Shown: one piece after another, positions 13,006 through 28,000 of the stretch
How the letters are laid out: each line of letters starts with the position of its first letter
Numbering within the stretch: position 1 is the stretch's first letter
NCBI GenBank assembly: GCA_018389105.1
Contig: JACATO010000305.1
Coordinates: 248,001 to 312,000 of the forward strand
Direction: 5' to 3'
Source of the DNA: Nautilus pompilius
Lineage: Eukaryota > Mollusca > Cephalopoda > Nautilida > Nautilidae
Length of the DNA: 64,000 bases
The notes under the pieces: generated by a model
The model's database searches: none
The model's input: the letters and a program-made list of their open reading frames with translations, nothing else
Told to the model about the DNA's origin: nothing
Made by a program: the position numbers and the translations under genes

Positions 13006-16000
13006 TGTGTGTGTGTGTGTATATTTTTTAACCCTTTGTATGCCTCCTTGGGTGCATTTGTGCCATACCATACTTCAAATCTGTGCTACTTAGCACGGTT
13101 GAGTGAGCCATGTGGGCCTATGGCACATAGTACCTTTCTCATGAATATAATCCCTGAAATGATAAATCCATATATTATAACCCACATTTTTTTAAAATTA
13201 AGAGTTTGTTTTTTTTTGAATAAATGTGTATAGCCAGTTTAGTGGACATACTAATAAGTGCTTCTAGCACCCCATTTGGTGTAAGTAAGGTAAAAAACGA
13301 TGTGGTATACAAAGGGTTAAAAGAGTTTCCACATTCTCTTACCAGAATAGTTTTTAAGCAGTGGTACTGATAACACAATAACAGTGTATTAATTAGCAGA
13401 AATCAGTCTAGCATTCCCCGATTTCAACACCAATTATACTGGTAGGCGGAGAGATTATAGTTAAAAAATATGAATACTTATTTTAAATTGTTAATAGAAT
13501 GATGCATCAATGGTAAATTTTGTGTGCACAATCCTTCTAATGGCTGTGTAGTCTGCTTGGGACTTTTCAATTTGTCTGCTTTCAATAAAATATTCATATT
13601 TACATCCTAAAGAAAGTAGATGTCTTTTGTGCCATATATAATCAGTTGTCTCACACTTTTAGCAGAAACCATGACTTCAGATTTTCACATTTTTTGAAAC
13701 CATAGGAACATGTACGTATGTTCCAAGATGAAGCTGGTACACTGGAGTTGCATTGGTAAGTTATACAGTTGTGCTCTAGTAATTATGGGATGTGTAGCAT
13801 TAGAATGTTTTGTTCTGTGCATACAAATTAGATAGATATGACTTCTCCTCCTCCTGTAAATTAGTCATTGAGAAGTGATAAAAAAAACATAACTAGTAAA
13901 AATTGAATGCAACTTTTCATCAGTTTTCCCAGTGGTAGAATCACACGAGAATTTATGTATCCAGTGAGCACAAAATCTGCCTTATTAAAGTGAAGAATAG
14001 ATTTTTTGTGGTCTGGTGGTAGACTGCTGGACTGCCATAGTTGAGGGCCCACTTTGGCATACCACTTCCCTAGCATGGCTTATTTCTCCCTTTTCTTCAC
14101 CGGCCAGCTACATGGGTTTTCTCTCGCATCTGAAAAATGAAGAAGAGTACAAACTTAAATCTGGATGTTTTGCAAGGTGCAAGGCTACTGACCACACCCT
14201 GTTTTACTGCACCAAACTCCCGCTGCCAGCGGCTCAGTTTATTGTACGCACTTATCTTAGCTAGACGCCCATTCTTGCTTTCTCCTTAGTCTTTGAACTA
14301 GATCTTCAGTATTTTTGGTCTGCAAAGAAAACCTCTCTCTATGTGTGTGTGTGTGTGCTGGTGACTTTTGTGGCAGCTACATCATACCATACAATATAAA
14401 AGGTCTAAAAAGCCAAATGTTACCAGATGCTATTCACTACAGATTCAAACAAAGGTTCACACATTTTTTATAATCATGATAATACTACAGATTCCTTGTG
14501 TACATAATGTTGTAGACTTTGTTTTAAATGTCATTGAGCCCCGAATAATATTAAATAAAATCAATATAAAAATAAGTAGTCATTTACCTGAGGACATCAA
14601 TATGATATATTGAAGGGACATATGCTTGACCCCCTCCTTTTAGCTCACCTGAGATAACATCAGTCTCAGAGTCAAGGCAGGGATCCACAAGCCAATCAAA
14701 TGAATAATTATCCTATAATCTTTATCTTATTTTTTGTGTCTTTTTATTAATAACAATCATGGTAAAATCAGAATATGAACAGAAAATAATAACTATTCTG
14801 TTTTAAACAATTTCATTTTATATTACTTTATCTTTTGAAAATACCATGAGAGTTCTGAACATCCTTTCCAGTGGCTTAGCTTTACTTAACCCTTACCTAA
14901 CTTATCTTTTCAATTCTGAACATATCAGATATGAACATCTAGCTATTTGAAAGTCACCACAAATGCTATACAGCTTTATTAGATTTTATTAACTATTTAT
15001 CAGTAAAGTGAACAAGAAGATGACTGATGTTTTTTTGGTACTGTGCAGTAATATAAATATCAGTGCTGCTATGGAAACAGCGAAAATTAAAGAAATACAG
15101 CAAATGCCAAACATTCTTAATCTTTTTAAAATCTTGCAATAACTTTTAAGGGTTATCTTTCCATGTTTTTTTCAATATTACGCCACTTATGCTACATCAT
15201 GCCAAAATGACTTCAAATTTTAATTTAAAAATACATTTTTTCTGAAATTCCCATTTAACTGCACAGAAAACAGTAAAGAACTAGTTATTAAGTCCATTTC
15301 ATTGAAACAAAACTACTTGCTGCAGTAAGTTTAACTCTTCTGGGTTTGCAGGAAGAAGACCCTGTAGCTTTAGCAAGGGAGGAAGCATGTTTAATGTCTT
15401 TCACATCTTCAACATTGTCTGCTTGGCTAGACCAGTAGCTCTGAACTTTACAGGTGCTGTATTCTCCATGAAGACTACTTAATCTCATTGTTGATGACAC
15501 TTTTTGAACTTCTCATAACTTCCACAGGTAGATTGAACAACGTATCTGCCACAGATTATGTCTTTTCAAATTTATGAATGAAATTGTGTAAGCCATCAAG
15601 CTACATGGTCTTGATGAACACATTTTCATGGACTCCTGTGTATGCTCACTTACTGCCATTAACATATATAGTATTCCTTTGATGTTCATGGGGATACTTT
15701 CCTAAAAAGACAGTGTGCAAATCAAATGTGTATTTCAAACCTATTATTACACAGTAAACAGGGGTCATGTTCCGTACTGTTAGATAATATTAGTAATTGA
15801 GAGTCCTCACTTGAAGAAAACCATGATCTGCTACCCCATGGCTGTGGTGGTCCAGCAGACTCAACACATCAGCCCTGCCTGCCTGCTGTGTTAATACTGG
15901 AGTTACAGCACCTATACAATGACTAGGCAGCTAAAACTTACACAAATAATAAAGGCTGGCAGCTAAACATTTAATTGTTTGTATCCTTTGTTTATTAAGA

Positions 16001-19000
16001 AAAGTTTAAAAGAAATAAATTTACACATAAGCTTGTTATCCACAAGGTAACATTGAAAAGATAACACTTATCCATCATTTATTTAGTAAAAGGAAGTTTA
16101 AAACAATCATTTAGCTAAAAAAACAACAGATTCATAAAAGAATGGACATAAGAAAACAATCTCTTAGCTGAGTGGTCAATTCTGAGGCAAAGGTGGAGTG
16201 GTGCCATTAAGGTCATCAGTAAGGTCACAGGACTGGTGAAGGTGGTGGAGACACTGTGCTGGAATGGTTTTGAAAAATTGCATTAAAGTAGATCACTCCA
16301 ATGAACGTTGTTTCTCCTTGTACAGTTCCTTGTAGGCTGCCAAGTTACTTGTTAAATTCCTCCCAGACTGCAAACTTCACACTGTGCCTGGGTCTATGTC
16401 TGTTGCTTCCTAGGCCAGCTGGTCAGCAAGCTTTAAGAAGTTTGCAAGCCTCTTAGCACACAATTAACGTGGCTGTTCTGCAGCAACTCCTCCATCTTCT
16501 TGTTTCGTCATGTCCAGTAAGTCTCGACTGAAAGTTACTCTTGATGGGAACCAGTCAGATACAGCATGTCGTCATTGTTCAAGTCTTCAAAGCCAACAGA
16601 TTTTCCAGGTCTAACAACTTCTGCAACAACTGAAAAGACTTTCAAAACGTCTAAAATTGTGTACACATTCCTTCCATAAGCATTTCCATACACCATTTGT
16701 GGTTGTGCTCTTGATGTTATTTATTGCATGGGGGATATTTTATTGTCACTAGAAGTCACAAACTAATGGCTTTTCAGGTCTGTTGGTAGCATCTAGAAGT
16801 TGTGATACTGTTCTCTTTAGATAATACACCTTGAAACAGTCTATAACTCCCTGATCCATGGGCTGGATCAGAGATGCTTTGCTGGGTGGCAGAAAAATTG
16901 CTTTAACATTAGGGTATAGATCAGTGAGGTGCACTGTTGAGAATGAGCAGAGCCTTAAATGCTATGTTTTTCTCCTGACAGTATCACTTAACCTACACAC
17001 AGAAGCAATTCAGGAATCAGTCCTCTGTGATACAGCTAGTTATCCATCTGTGCTTTTTTATTTGTCCACCAATGAACTGATAGGGCCTTCTTGCTTTTCA
17101 AGGCCAGAGGATTCTGGGAATGGTACACAGTAAGATTGTTAATCAATCTTTAGAGGCTTTAACCCAGGGGCTGTCTTTTCTTCTTTTGGTATGTAGCTCC
17201 TGTTTAGCATCCTTTTCCAAAAATAAACCTGTTTCATACCTTTGAACACTTTCTGTGACAAGTAGCTTGCTGCCTCCACAATAGATCTGAATTCATCAGG
17301 AAACCACCCAGTTGGTCCACACTGGCAGATTCACCAGTAAATTTCATGCTGTGCAGGTTTTGCTGTTTTCAGAAATTATCAAACCAGCCTTTGCTTTCCA
17401 AGAACGACTCAGTTGATGTTCTTCCTTCTTGTAATTTGTTGTAGAGCTTGAGAGCCTTGCACAGACAAATGCAGAACTTAAGCCGATCTTCTGGTTTTCT
17501 TCCTCCATCCATATGGCTAACATTTTCTCCACAAGTGTATTTCTTACCTTTGATGTTATTTTTGCTGATATTGATGTTGATTGGGAAACAGAATCCTTTA
17601 TTAACCTGTGTGGGGCCATTACCTTTCTCAAACAGATGTAGTATCTCCAGTTAAGTTTTTAGTGTTAAGTTTTTTTCCTTTTATCTTCATGGCGGCTTCA
17701 TCTGGTGAATTTAAACAGCACTTTTGTGATGCCATAATGTTTATTGACATCCTACAAGCTCTGTGGGTGTGTGTGTGTTAGTTAGTTAGTTAATGACCAG
17801 CTTTATGTTATCTTGTGCTCATTTCAACACTAAATATATGTTCAGTTGTCCAAAGCAAATGTTTATGTACTCTTATTCATTTTCATAATTATTCATTTAC
17901 TTAGTTTAAATTATAGGTATTCATACATATTAGTGATGAACTCACTTTTCTGTCAATAGTCACCAGACACAAAAGCGTATAAAGCTATTAGTGAATATTA
18001 AACAAATAATTTTTGTTCATAGCTTCATATTTTACACATTAAATATTGTTGATAAATATTAATTATACAAAAAGGTTAAAGAGATCATACAGTACAAAGT
18101 TTTTTTTATTGTGCTGTACAAAATGTTTGCAGAGATAAATGTGCAGTTTCCATCCTCATCAGTCGTCTTTGAACTTGGCTGGTAGGTGGATGAAGTCATG
18201 CATTTTCAAACCATACTGTACATAAGAAATTTTCGGTGTAAAAAGTTTGTTATTTCAGATTTGTGTATGTTAAGGACGTGTAAATCAAGGGAATACTGTA
18301 TATTACAGATTGGATGTTATAAGCAATCAAATGCAGAAAGTAATTTTTTTGTCACTCAGTATTTTAGTAAAAATAGATCAAAGTTTGGTTACAGATGTAA
18401 TTTTTTTGTTTTTTAAATAGATAAATTTTAAATATATATCTTTGGTTTTTTGCTAGTAGTTCAAAGTTCAGAAATTTTTTTTTCTCAAGAGTAATCTCCC
18501 ATAACATTTTCACTGTGTGTAGAGATTAGTAAATTACAGCTGTCTTTTAAAATTTATTTGTTTGTTAATATTTCAGGTTCAAGACAGATCAAAGTTTGGA
18601 TCTGGAAAGATACCAAGCCCTAGTTCCAGCATGTGTGGCATGGCTGTTCGGAACCTAACCAATGGCACATCCTTGACATTAGTCACTCCAAACTCATTCG
18701 ACACCAGCAGCGCATACAGTTACAGCAGCCGCTTATTTCCTCATCCTAAACCCATCTTACAAAGCTTTGAGGTGATTATTATTGATCAAAGTTCATACTG
18801 AGTTTATCCTGATGTCTATTGTTGTTTGTCAGTACAAGATAATTACTTCCTCTTTCTCTGGACTCTTGCAGTAATTGTAGCCAAGCATTGTCGACGTTAG
18901 GTTAGCTTTTAATATATCCAAGCTATAATCACTGAACGTTGTAGTTATTTTTTTCTGGAAAAGGAAAAAAAAGACATGAAACACTGTCTGAAGACTGGTG

Positions 19001-22000
19001 GATGATCACGAAATTGATTTCTTTGTTGATGAATAGCAATTTTGGAAGATGAATTTGTTCATTCAGAATATTGCATGATGCATTAAAAATGATAAATGTG
19101 GCCAAGAAAATGTGAATAACTTAAAGGGGGGATATAACGATATTTTACACCTCTAAACTGAATCAGATTAAAACATTGTTTAGTGTCTTGTGTTTGTAAA
19201 GATGGAAAGTTACCATCTTTCTGTAAGATGCAGATACCTACCATATTTAGTTGGTCTAAACTGTATAAGGGAGTTAACCTATTTCTACTGCCAGTGTATA
19301 AACACACTTTTAAAGGGAAAAGTAGACTGGCTGCTGTTTATTTATAGAAAGTATATTTTTACACACTTTGCATTTGAATGAAAATACACCGGAAGTTAGA
19401 GCTACAAACAAAAAATATTCTCATAATTGTTAAAGTTTTATTTACTAAACGTTCAGCACACAAATTCCTTTGTGAACCACAACTTCTATCAAAGAAATAC
19501 ATAAATGAGTTTCAATATAAATGTGTAAATTAACTTTGGTATCAACAAATAAGAAAAAAAGACTTTTGTTTATATCAATTTTGGCTTTGTTTGGATAATT
19601 GTTTTGAAGGGAAGTGTTACAAACAGGTGCTTATTTGGAAGATTTTGTAAGATGGGAGTTGTAAGAGTTTGGGTGGATACTTACAGACTCAAGTGGTAGA
19701 ATGGCTGAGATAATTTCATGCTGACGAGGATACTGTTTAAAAACCATATCAGGGTTGTCCACAGGTCACAACTCTAGCAGATGATTGGCTTAGCAAAGTA
19801 GAACTTCCTCACTGTCCCAACTTGCTTATGATCTCTCTACAGCTGCAGGGAACTTAGTACTAACCTCAGCCACGTGTAAGAGGCCATACTTGCCAACTTT
19901 TCAAAATTCTCATGCGGGAAATTTTGCACGACTCACAGCAAATCAAGCAATCTATAAGCAAAACTGGTTTAAAGCCCATAAAACTGGCATCTGTTTTCGA
20001 AGTACATTTGGCCACCCAAGGAAATTCTGTTTCCCAAAACGTCTGGACTATGCACTCATAGCATTTTCTCTTTGCCGTTGTTTGCAAAGAAGCTTTTTTG
20101 AGTAATCACGTGAACAATCACGCTTGGTTTAGAACGATAAATACAATTGGTTGTCTTATTTGTACAATTGGTTTCCATTGGCCAAGAAGAAAGCGAAACT
20201 TGATTTCTGGTATAAATCACACGTTTACCCAACTGATTTTGTTATAAAAAGGCAAACGATTGGCTGAGGTTTACCGGGAAATTTTGAATGTATGGAAAAG
20301 TTAATTATAGTTACGCAAATCAGTAGACTTCTAGAAAAAATCAGTGTACATGCCTAAAATCAGTAGAAATAACCAATTTTTAAAACGCAATCTACTGATT
20401 GGGTCAAAGGTCCAAATTTGGGAGACTCCCACCCAAATTGGGAGAGTTGGAAAGTCTGGGAGGCTGCATGAGAATGGGCTGTATGTGAGACAATCCATGG
20501 TGTATATCCACTTCATCTGAAACTGCAAACAGGACCAACTGAATTAGTGCAATGAACATGTTGCTTAGACTACATATGGTTAGAGCCACATTCTTGTTAC
20601 TGATAGTCAAGATGTAACATTCAATGTGACCACAATGTGTACTCATCTAAAGGGAATATGGAAAATGCAACCAGTCCACAAATAACACCTGGGTGGGCAT
20701 ATAGATCTGCATATGCTCCATGGAGGTGCCCCTAGTGTAATGAGGTATAGGCATGAGATTCTGGATCCCTATGTCAGACCACACACACATGCACTTGGAA
20801 ATACCTTTAGATGATGACACTCATTCACATAGACCATGTGGAATTGACCAATATTTTCAAGAACAAACATTACTCATATAATACGCCCAGCACATTCTCC
20901 CGAGCTAAATTACATTAGTATTTTTTAAAAGATGAATTAAGAAAAAAAATTTAAAAAATAATTAAAAAAAAAAAACGTTTTTACTTTCAAAATTTGTAGT
21001 GGTCATTTTGGGAAACCCCCTGGACGGTAGATATGGTTTTAGTTTAGTTTAGGTTTCGGAGAGGCAGGAGGGCACCATGGCTTGAGGACCTGCAATGAAT
21101 TGCCAGTAGTTTATTTCACTCATTGACATTTGGAGAGTACCGTGCTATGGCACCAATAAGATCTTGTCATTACTATTGGTTGATATAATACTTGGTGCAA
21201 AGGCCAGCAGGTCAGGTTAGGGCACCGAATTATTTAAGTGTTGCCAACACTGTGAATGAACCTATTAAAGGTCCCTACTAAAACTCGCCATTTTCAGATG
21301 GAGAAAATGTTGTGCCCCGAGAAATCCCGCATGGCTGACTGATAAAGGCTCGTTAACAGTTCTGCTACTAAAAAGACAGTATTTTCTATTTTATGTATAT
21401 ATAACTGTGCTGGAACCTTAGTTAATTTCTAATTATCACTCTTAATATTAGTACATGCAGATAGCTGGAAAAATTTGTTGGTCTACACTTTTAAAACTCT
21501 TAATTTATTTTCAAGGAAGTGATGTACGACTTCACCATTATAAACTGTTGGTATTTTATTCAAATTCATCACATGACCACATGTGAAATTTGAAGGCAGT
21601 CCATCAATTTAGAATCTTGTATTCTTTCCAATTTCCCTTTGTGTAACTGTGCAGAACAAACTTTGCATATATAAAAAAAAAACTGACTTTAAATGATTTT
21701 TTTTAATTTCCAGATCATTAATACAAGTTTACAGAACAGGAGTGATTTTGTTTTCAGTTTTTTTGATCACTGTTCTCTTTTCATCATCATCTTCTTGATC
21801 ATAGGATTTTGAAAAAAGTGGTGTGTTTGAGGCCCAAACTCACCTGGAACATCGCCACAGAGAGGAAGAGGAAAGGTTGCAGCGTTTCTTAGCGGAAGAG
21901 CGAGAAAAAGACATGCGGAAGCTGGATGAGTCCATTATGCTAGAAAAAGAACAAGCCGCTTCAGAATTGCTGAGCAGCTTCGAGCAGCTCTCGCTGCAGA

Positions 22001-25000
22001 AGAATGTGAAGGGAGACCTGGTTGCAGAACGAGGGAGGATAGAGGAGCATTTTCGTCGACTACGCGAGGAACGGTTAAAAATGGTGATGGACAAGATTGC
22101 AAGTGAAGAAAAGGGACGCTCTTCCAAAATGATCGAAAGACAAGGGCAGGAGATGATGTTGCTGATTGCAGAAAAAGTACTGTTGCTCTTTGCTCTTTGT
22201 TTTTGCATTATCTGTAACTAATGTGAGCTGTTTGGTCCTGATTTGTAGTCAAACTGTTCTTTGTATGTTAGAGCACAGGTGGTACCATTAGTTAGCTTAG
22301 TTTGGCTTAGCACTTACAAGGAGGTGGGGAAACCATCATAGCTTGTGAATGGGCTTATGGAATAGAAATGACCATGAATACGATTCTTAAATAAATTAGT
22401 GCTATCACAATTTACTTCATTTGTTGGTAATTTATTCCACTCATGAACACTTCTTTGACAAAAAATAAACCCAACCTTTTGATATCTGACTGTACTGGAA
22501 TCTTAGCTTATTTGTAATTATGACCCCTAGTATTAATTAGTAACCGTAGATATCTGAAAAAAATGTCTTGTCTTGTCCATGAGTCCTTTAATTGTTTAAA
22601 ATTCATCAACACTATAGCCATATTCAATCTGAATTAGCAATGATATATATATATACACATTCTAGACCTCCCCAGAAATCTTCAAGCTGCCGTGATCACT
22701 GCATGCCATATCTTGCACATTTCATACAGTGGATAAGGAAAGATGTTAGCACAGATACGCTGGAGGAATGATGGGCCTAAAATTTAAAAAAAAGCAAAAA
22801 ATAATTTAGAGACATGAATGAGGATGTTTGATATTTAGGAAGTCAGGAACTAGATGAAGAAATGTTTGCTATCTGACTATAATGTACAAGTACTAACTGA
22901 AAACTCTGATATACCACATCATGTATCCGAACTGATTGAGGATAGCTTAGTATGCAGATAGGGAAGGATGACTTATATAAAGCTGTAATCAGGAAATGTT
23001 TATTAGAACTGTTTTAAAAAGTATTTACTAGTCTATAGATTCCACAATTTACTTATATAAAAACCCTATTACTGAAGAAGAACTTTACTGACATCTAATT
23101 TACTCCTGGTTTTAAGTAACTTGAACTGATGGCTGCTTCTATCAGAGTCATTAGCTAATGTAAAAAATGTTTTGAAATTAACATTTTTTTAATTCTTGAA
23201 ATATTTTAAATACTTCTATTAAATGCAATACCCCTTTGGTTTCTTATATAACAGATGTGGCTTGTTTTCAGTTGATCTGCATAGCTCAAATTGCCATGAT
23301 CCTGAGCATCTGAGTTGAGGATCTAAGTTTTGATTTATTCAGTTTCATCACAGAAAAATGTCTGCTCACATAAGTATGTTGACCCAAACAACACAAACAT
23401 CCTTTGAGCATGAGCCTTTGATTTAAAAAAAAAAACACAATTATTAAGAAAGCAATGGATCACATTGCAGGTCAATAAGTTTGAGTTGAGGGTCAAATAG
23501 GGGCTTTATCAACATCAGATGAGAAGGGAGAGATGACTTAGGAAATGTCATCTTCAATCAGTTTGAAATCATAGAACCAGTGAGTAAATTCGGTATGTAA
23601 GTCAGATGGTAACAAAGAATACTTTTTAAGGTTTTAGTCACAAACTGTAATCTGCTGCTAAGCTGCAAAGTGGTTTAACTGCTTGTTTCCTACCTGACAA
23701 AGTAAAAGAAGTAATTTTGTGATAAATTGATACTGTAATATAACTCGTGTGCACGGGACCCTTTTTCCTTGCAGTTTTGAATTTAGTTCGTTCATGTGAC
23801 CCGTGATATCAAAGGCAAATGCAAAAATTAGAGAGCATCATTCAGCTGTGAGAAATCTGAATCTTTTGTTTCATGACCAAAAACATACTGATCTCTGCTC
23901 CCAGTTCCCACACTCTTTTAAAGATTTTTCCCAAACTGAGCCATCTTACATTTGTGTGTGATATATAGAGAGAACATCCGTGCATCCAGATTCAAATTCC
24001 TCAAGCAGGGTTGGCTTAATCCTCTTGCTTGAATGAAGTTGACCACTTTTGTAACTGTGTCCACAACATTCTTACTGAGGACATCTGGGTGGATGATGCA
24101 CTATAGGAAAACGACACTCTAATTAGCATTTGTTTCTCTGACTTGGTCTTGAATTCTTTTCAGCAACCCAACATTTTTACCCATCAGATTTGGACTTCCA
24201 TCGGTGGTCATGCTCACCACTTTTCACTCCACTCCTAATTTTATGCCGCACTCATTTACTGCTTCCAATAAATCTTTTCCAGTTGTCATATCTTTCATTA
24301 GTTGCATTGATGCCAGTTCTTCTGTGAGTTAAAAATTTTTGGTGATACCTTGAATAAAAATGATCAAATGGGCTGTCTTTGACATCACAACTCTCATCAT
24401 GTGCCAGTGGAAAAAATATTCAAAATTATTTACCTTCTTCCTTAACTGCAGATGCAAGTTCTCAGCAATATCCTCAACACATCTCATAATTGTTCACTTT
24501 GACGAGCCAGTTTTCTCAAGCTGTTCTTGTCTAAACATAAAAAAGGAGCAGTCAGCCATACATTCCTTGATAAATTCTTCTCTAGACAATGGCTTGCTGT
24601 TCTTAGCATTTTTGTGTGCAGCCACATTACATACTCTTGTGATATCATCCTGTAATGCACATTATTTTTGTGAAAATACTTTTCTGTTTTTTGCAAATTA
24701 ATAACCACCTAATCAGCCTTCTTTCTCTTTTTTTTTGTCTGAAAAGTTCTTATATTTCTCTGTATGTTTACTCTCAAAATGGCAGCACAAGTTACACTTT
24801 TTGAGCACTGCTACACTTTCTCTGCATATTAAGCACATAGCTTTTCCATCCACATTTGTAAAAAAAAATATCTAGAAGTCCATTCTATGTTGAATACTCA
24901 GAATTCAGTGTTCACTTTTCTCTTCTTTGATACATTCATTGAATTAACATGCAGGGGTCATGGGTGATGTAAAATTAGCAAACTGGCACATAAAAGATAC

Positions 25001-28000
25001 AAGGGTGTTGAAAACAGATAAATTGCAGTATGGTCCTGTTCAGCGAGAAGCACAGAAGAGAATGATGTTCTTCTAATTGAAAATACCCGTCAGGTGGAGA
25101 AAAAATGTGATACACCAATTGAAGTCATCTCAGCTAAAGATTTAGTCAATCGTGACCTGATATTTGGATTATGGGCCTCCACACTAACCTATGGTATAGT
25201 TTGTGTCAGATCTCAGTGGTCACATTAAGTGCGTCAAGTAGCCAGGTCTTGCAGCTAAGACTGCCCAGCTCCTACTTCATTTAGCTTGTGTCCTAATCAG
25301 AATTATTTCTGAAATCTGAAAAACTACAAATTTTCCTAAATTGCTAGACACAGGATGGACCAGATCGCATCACTTGACAGGGCCATATTTCACCCACTCC
25401 TGCTTTATACATTTGAGAAATTCCCCTAACTCATTGACTGCACTTCTTTTTTCCATGTCCAAAACTTTGTATTTAGAGACATAAACTGCATCTTCCACAT
25501 GAATGCTCATTTGTCAAGGGTTCTTTGTCACTCCCGAACCTATCCCCCTATTTTCCCCATTATCTGCTGTTCCATATGCCTTAGTATGCATTAATCTTGT
25601 GAAAGTTTTCTTTCTATTGGTTGGTTTTATTCTTTTACAGCTACTCATATAGCCATTTTATATTGGTCTCTATATTTGTTTGCTGCTTAGTCTCATTAGA
25701 ATAGTCTGCTAAAAAAAAAATCATCCTAAATTGCATTTATTGTCTTTTACAGGACAGAGGAGTTGATCAGAATTCTCTATTTGACCATTCTATGCGTCCA
25801 CCATTGTTGCCTCCAGAAACAAAGAAAAATAAACTTTATTGCAACCCAGCCATCTTTGAGCAGTTGGACAAGCGTTCGGTAGAGGTAGCCAAAATAATAT
25901 TGCATTGATCTAATTTATTAATTTTGTAGTGAAATTAAACATTTGGTCACTGTTTCACAAGTTAAGTGCATAACACTGCGGCTGAGGGCTTGAGTTCGAT
26001 TCCCATGGGGTGGGGTTGCTCAACTTGGTATGGCATACTTTCCAAAGTTCTACCTGCCTTTCTTTAACAGTAATAGCACACGTAATGATTTGGAGGGTAT
26101 TCTTGGTTGGTTGTGGTAGCTGTATTATGTATCTGCAGCTGCTGCTGCAAGTTCTTTATCAATGCTGATGTTTCCACGATCAGAAATGTACGCTGATGCT
26201 AGAAAAGCTCATCGATTAAACTTTTCACTTTACAATAATGGCACAGGGGAGGCAGAGATTGGAAGCTTCAATGTAACCTTTTTCTCTGTGATCAGCCGCA
26301 TCTTCTAAATCAGTAAACATAGGAGCCACTGGAACTTTTGCATTTGTAAGCCTCTGCTCCTAAGAATATTACTCAGGAAACTTAAAGCTGAAGTTTTTCA
26401 GTGATTTTTTCTTTTTTTTTTTAAAATTAGGATAAATTCTATTTGTACTGTGCATCCTCATCTGACACAAACTAATTTTCTTTACAGCTCACCAGTCGAG
26501 AATATTCCTGTTGCACAGACATTGTCCGTGACTTGACAAGAAATTGTCAGACGGAACTAGAGAAGGCAAGGTGAAGTGACATCTGTGTGCTGTAATTTTT
26601 TTTAAAATTTGTGATGTGGGCAGTGTTGGGAGGCGGGGGAACAGCAATATATATATATATGAACCATGTATCAAATGAAACCATCCCTGCTCCCATAAAT
26701 GTAAAAAAAAATTTGATTTTAATGAAAGTTGAGGATGCACTGACATCTTTCTTTCTTAGAATTTTAATGATTAAGGGATGGTATAATCTGCATTGCCCAT
26801 TAGTAAATGAACTAACTATTGAAGATGTACTTCAATAGTGTGATGAGAAATGCATGACTAACCATTTACTCTGTAAATAGCACATTACCAGTAACTTTCT
26901 ATTTATTCTGATGCCGTCCTACCAGTGAAAGGAAGCTGTGAGAAGCTGTGGTTCTCTAGAAAAAAAACATGTACAGTCTTTGAATACATGGAAATAATGT
27001 GGTGTTTTCGACATTCAGCTGCTTTCCTTACTAGGGATGCTGTTCATATGAAGCCCCGCTGATATAGCATAACTGTAATGGTCTTCACACTGGTTTGAAC
27101 ATCCCTTGGCCATTTCTTGAAGCTGCTGCCAGCATTCCCCAGTTTATAAGTTTATTTGAAAAGAAACTGAAGTAGTGTTGCGGAGGAGAATTGTCACAGA
27201 TGACAGTTTTCAGTATACAGTTGTCCCTCCCCCGGTATTCGAGGGGGTTACATCCCTTGAGCACCTGTGAAGAGTGGGAAAACTGCAAATATTGGACGTG
27301 GCCCATCAAAATGCCTATAAACGTCAAAATATAATGTAAAATATAATAAAAAAATATAAGTAAATATATAATAATAATTTAATAAAAAATACAACATTCA
27401 GAGAAACACTCGAGATAGGTACACGCGGTAAACTGGGATGCTGCTGGGCTGCATCTGCCTGAGACAGCGCCTCGTGGGCAGCAGCCAATCAGCAGCAAGG
27501 AGACATGAATAACGCTCTCTGATTGGCTACTTTCAAACCTCCAGCCAATAGCATTTATTTTATATTGATATTTTGCTGAATTTATGTTAGTATTTATATT
27601 ACAAAATTATTAAATTATATTGTTATTAATAATTTAGCATTAAAAAGCGTGAAAAATATATCTTGCCATAAAAAAATCGCGGAAGGTATTTGCACGAACA
27701 ATTATTAGTTAGGTTCTAAGGAAAATTCCGCGAATGACCGGGGCCGCGATTACGCGGGGGTCGACTGTAATGTCCATGTGATGTAACAGCCTTTGCGAAT
27801 CTGACCAGGTGACACAACCATGGTGATTTTTTTTTTTATTATTAAAAGATAACGTTGCCATTTTTGCTTTGTTTCTTAAAAAAAAAAAAAAGCATTTCTT
27901 TTAGTTAGCGTTCATTTACTTCTTCCAGGGCATTGTTCCGATGGGTCATAGCCAAGGACCTGAGCAGGAATTCTGCGAGTGAAATCATTCGAGCAAATTT

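Larger units (their letters stand above)
12172..15438 (+). repeat. Left arm of a large inverted repeat
   Basis: This segment reappears reverse-complemented at 60751-64000 with only scattered substitutions, small indels and microsatellite length changes (by eye above 95% identity). The inner boundary is sharp: homology stops just after GGCTAGACCAGTAG at 15438. The outer boundary is unknown, because the right arm runs off the window. The arm includes a TTAA MITE, a TA/TG microsatellite and a SINE. Confidence 0.93.
6928..18576 (+). other. Gene A intron 1 (11.6 kb)
   Basis: AT-rich intron between the LIM exon and exon 2. It holds a TTAA MITE (8489), a SINE (11000), the left inverted-repeat arm (12172-15438) and a Tigger transposase relic (16150-17740). 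Elsewhere, including 7000-8480 and 8700-10990, only low-complexity and short AC/TG runs (about 10060) were seen. No coding exon was recognised. Confidence 0.7.
18772..21804 (+). other. Gene A intron 2 (3.0 kb)
   Basis: AT-rich. Contains the candidate MITE (19886-20458) and a LINE 3' end (21020-21530, minus). The stretches 18800-19880 and 20460-21020 show no recognisable structure. Confidence 0.6.
22177..25752 (+). other. Gene A intron 3 (3.6 kb)
   Basis: Contains the LINE 3' end (22290-22640) and the hAT relic (23230-24960). The remaining parts, 22640-23230 and 24960-25752, show only AT-rich sequence. The first 45 bases could be read through as VLLLFALCFCIICN and a stop. Confidence 0.6.

Noticed and set aside
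14016..14264. 82-codon frame duplicated exactly at 61923-62171
   Set aside because: It lies inside a SINE and is conserved only because the inverted-repeat arm was duplicated recently.
18375..18392. Short match upstream of gene A exon 2 to the start of that exon (AGATCAAAGTTTGG)
   Set aside because: Only about 14 bases in AT-rich DNA, with no acceptor in front; probably chance.
21840..22208. 122-codon minus-strand frame opposite gene A exon 3
   Set aside because: Antisense shadow of the coiled-coil exon.
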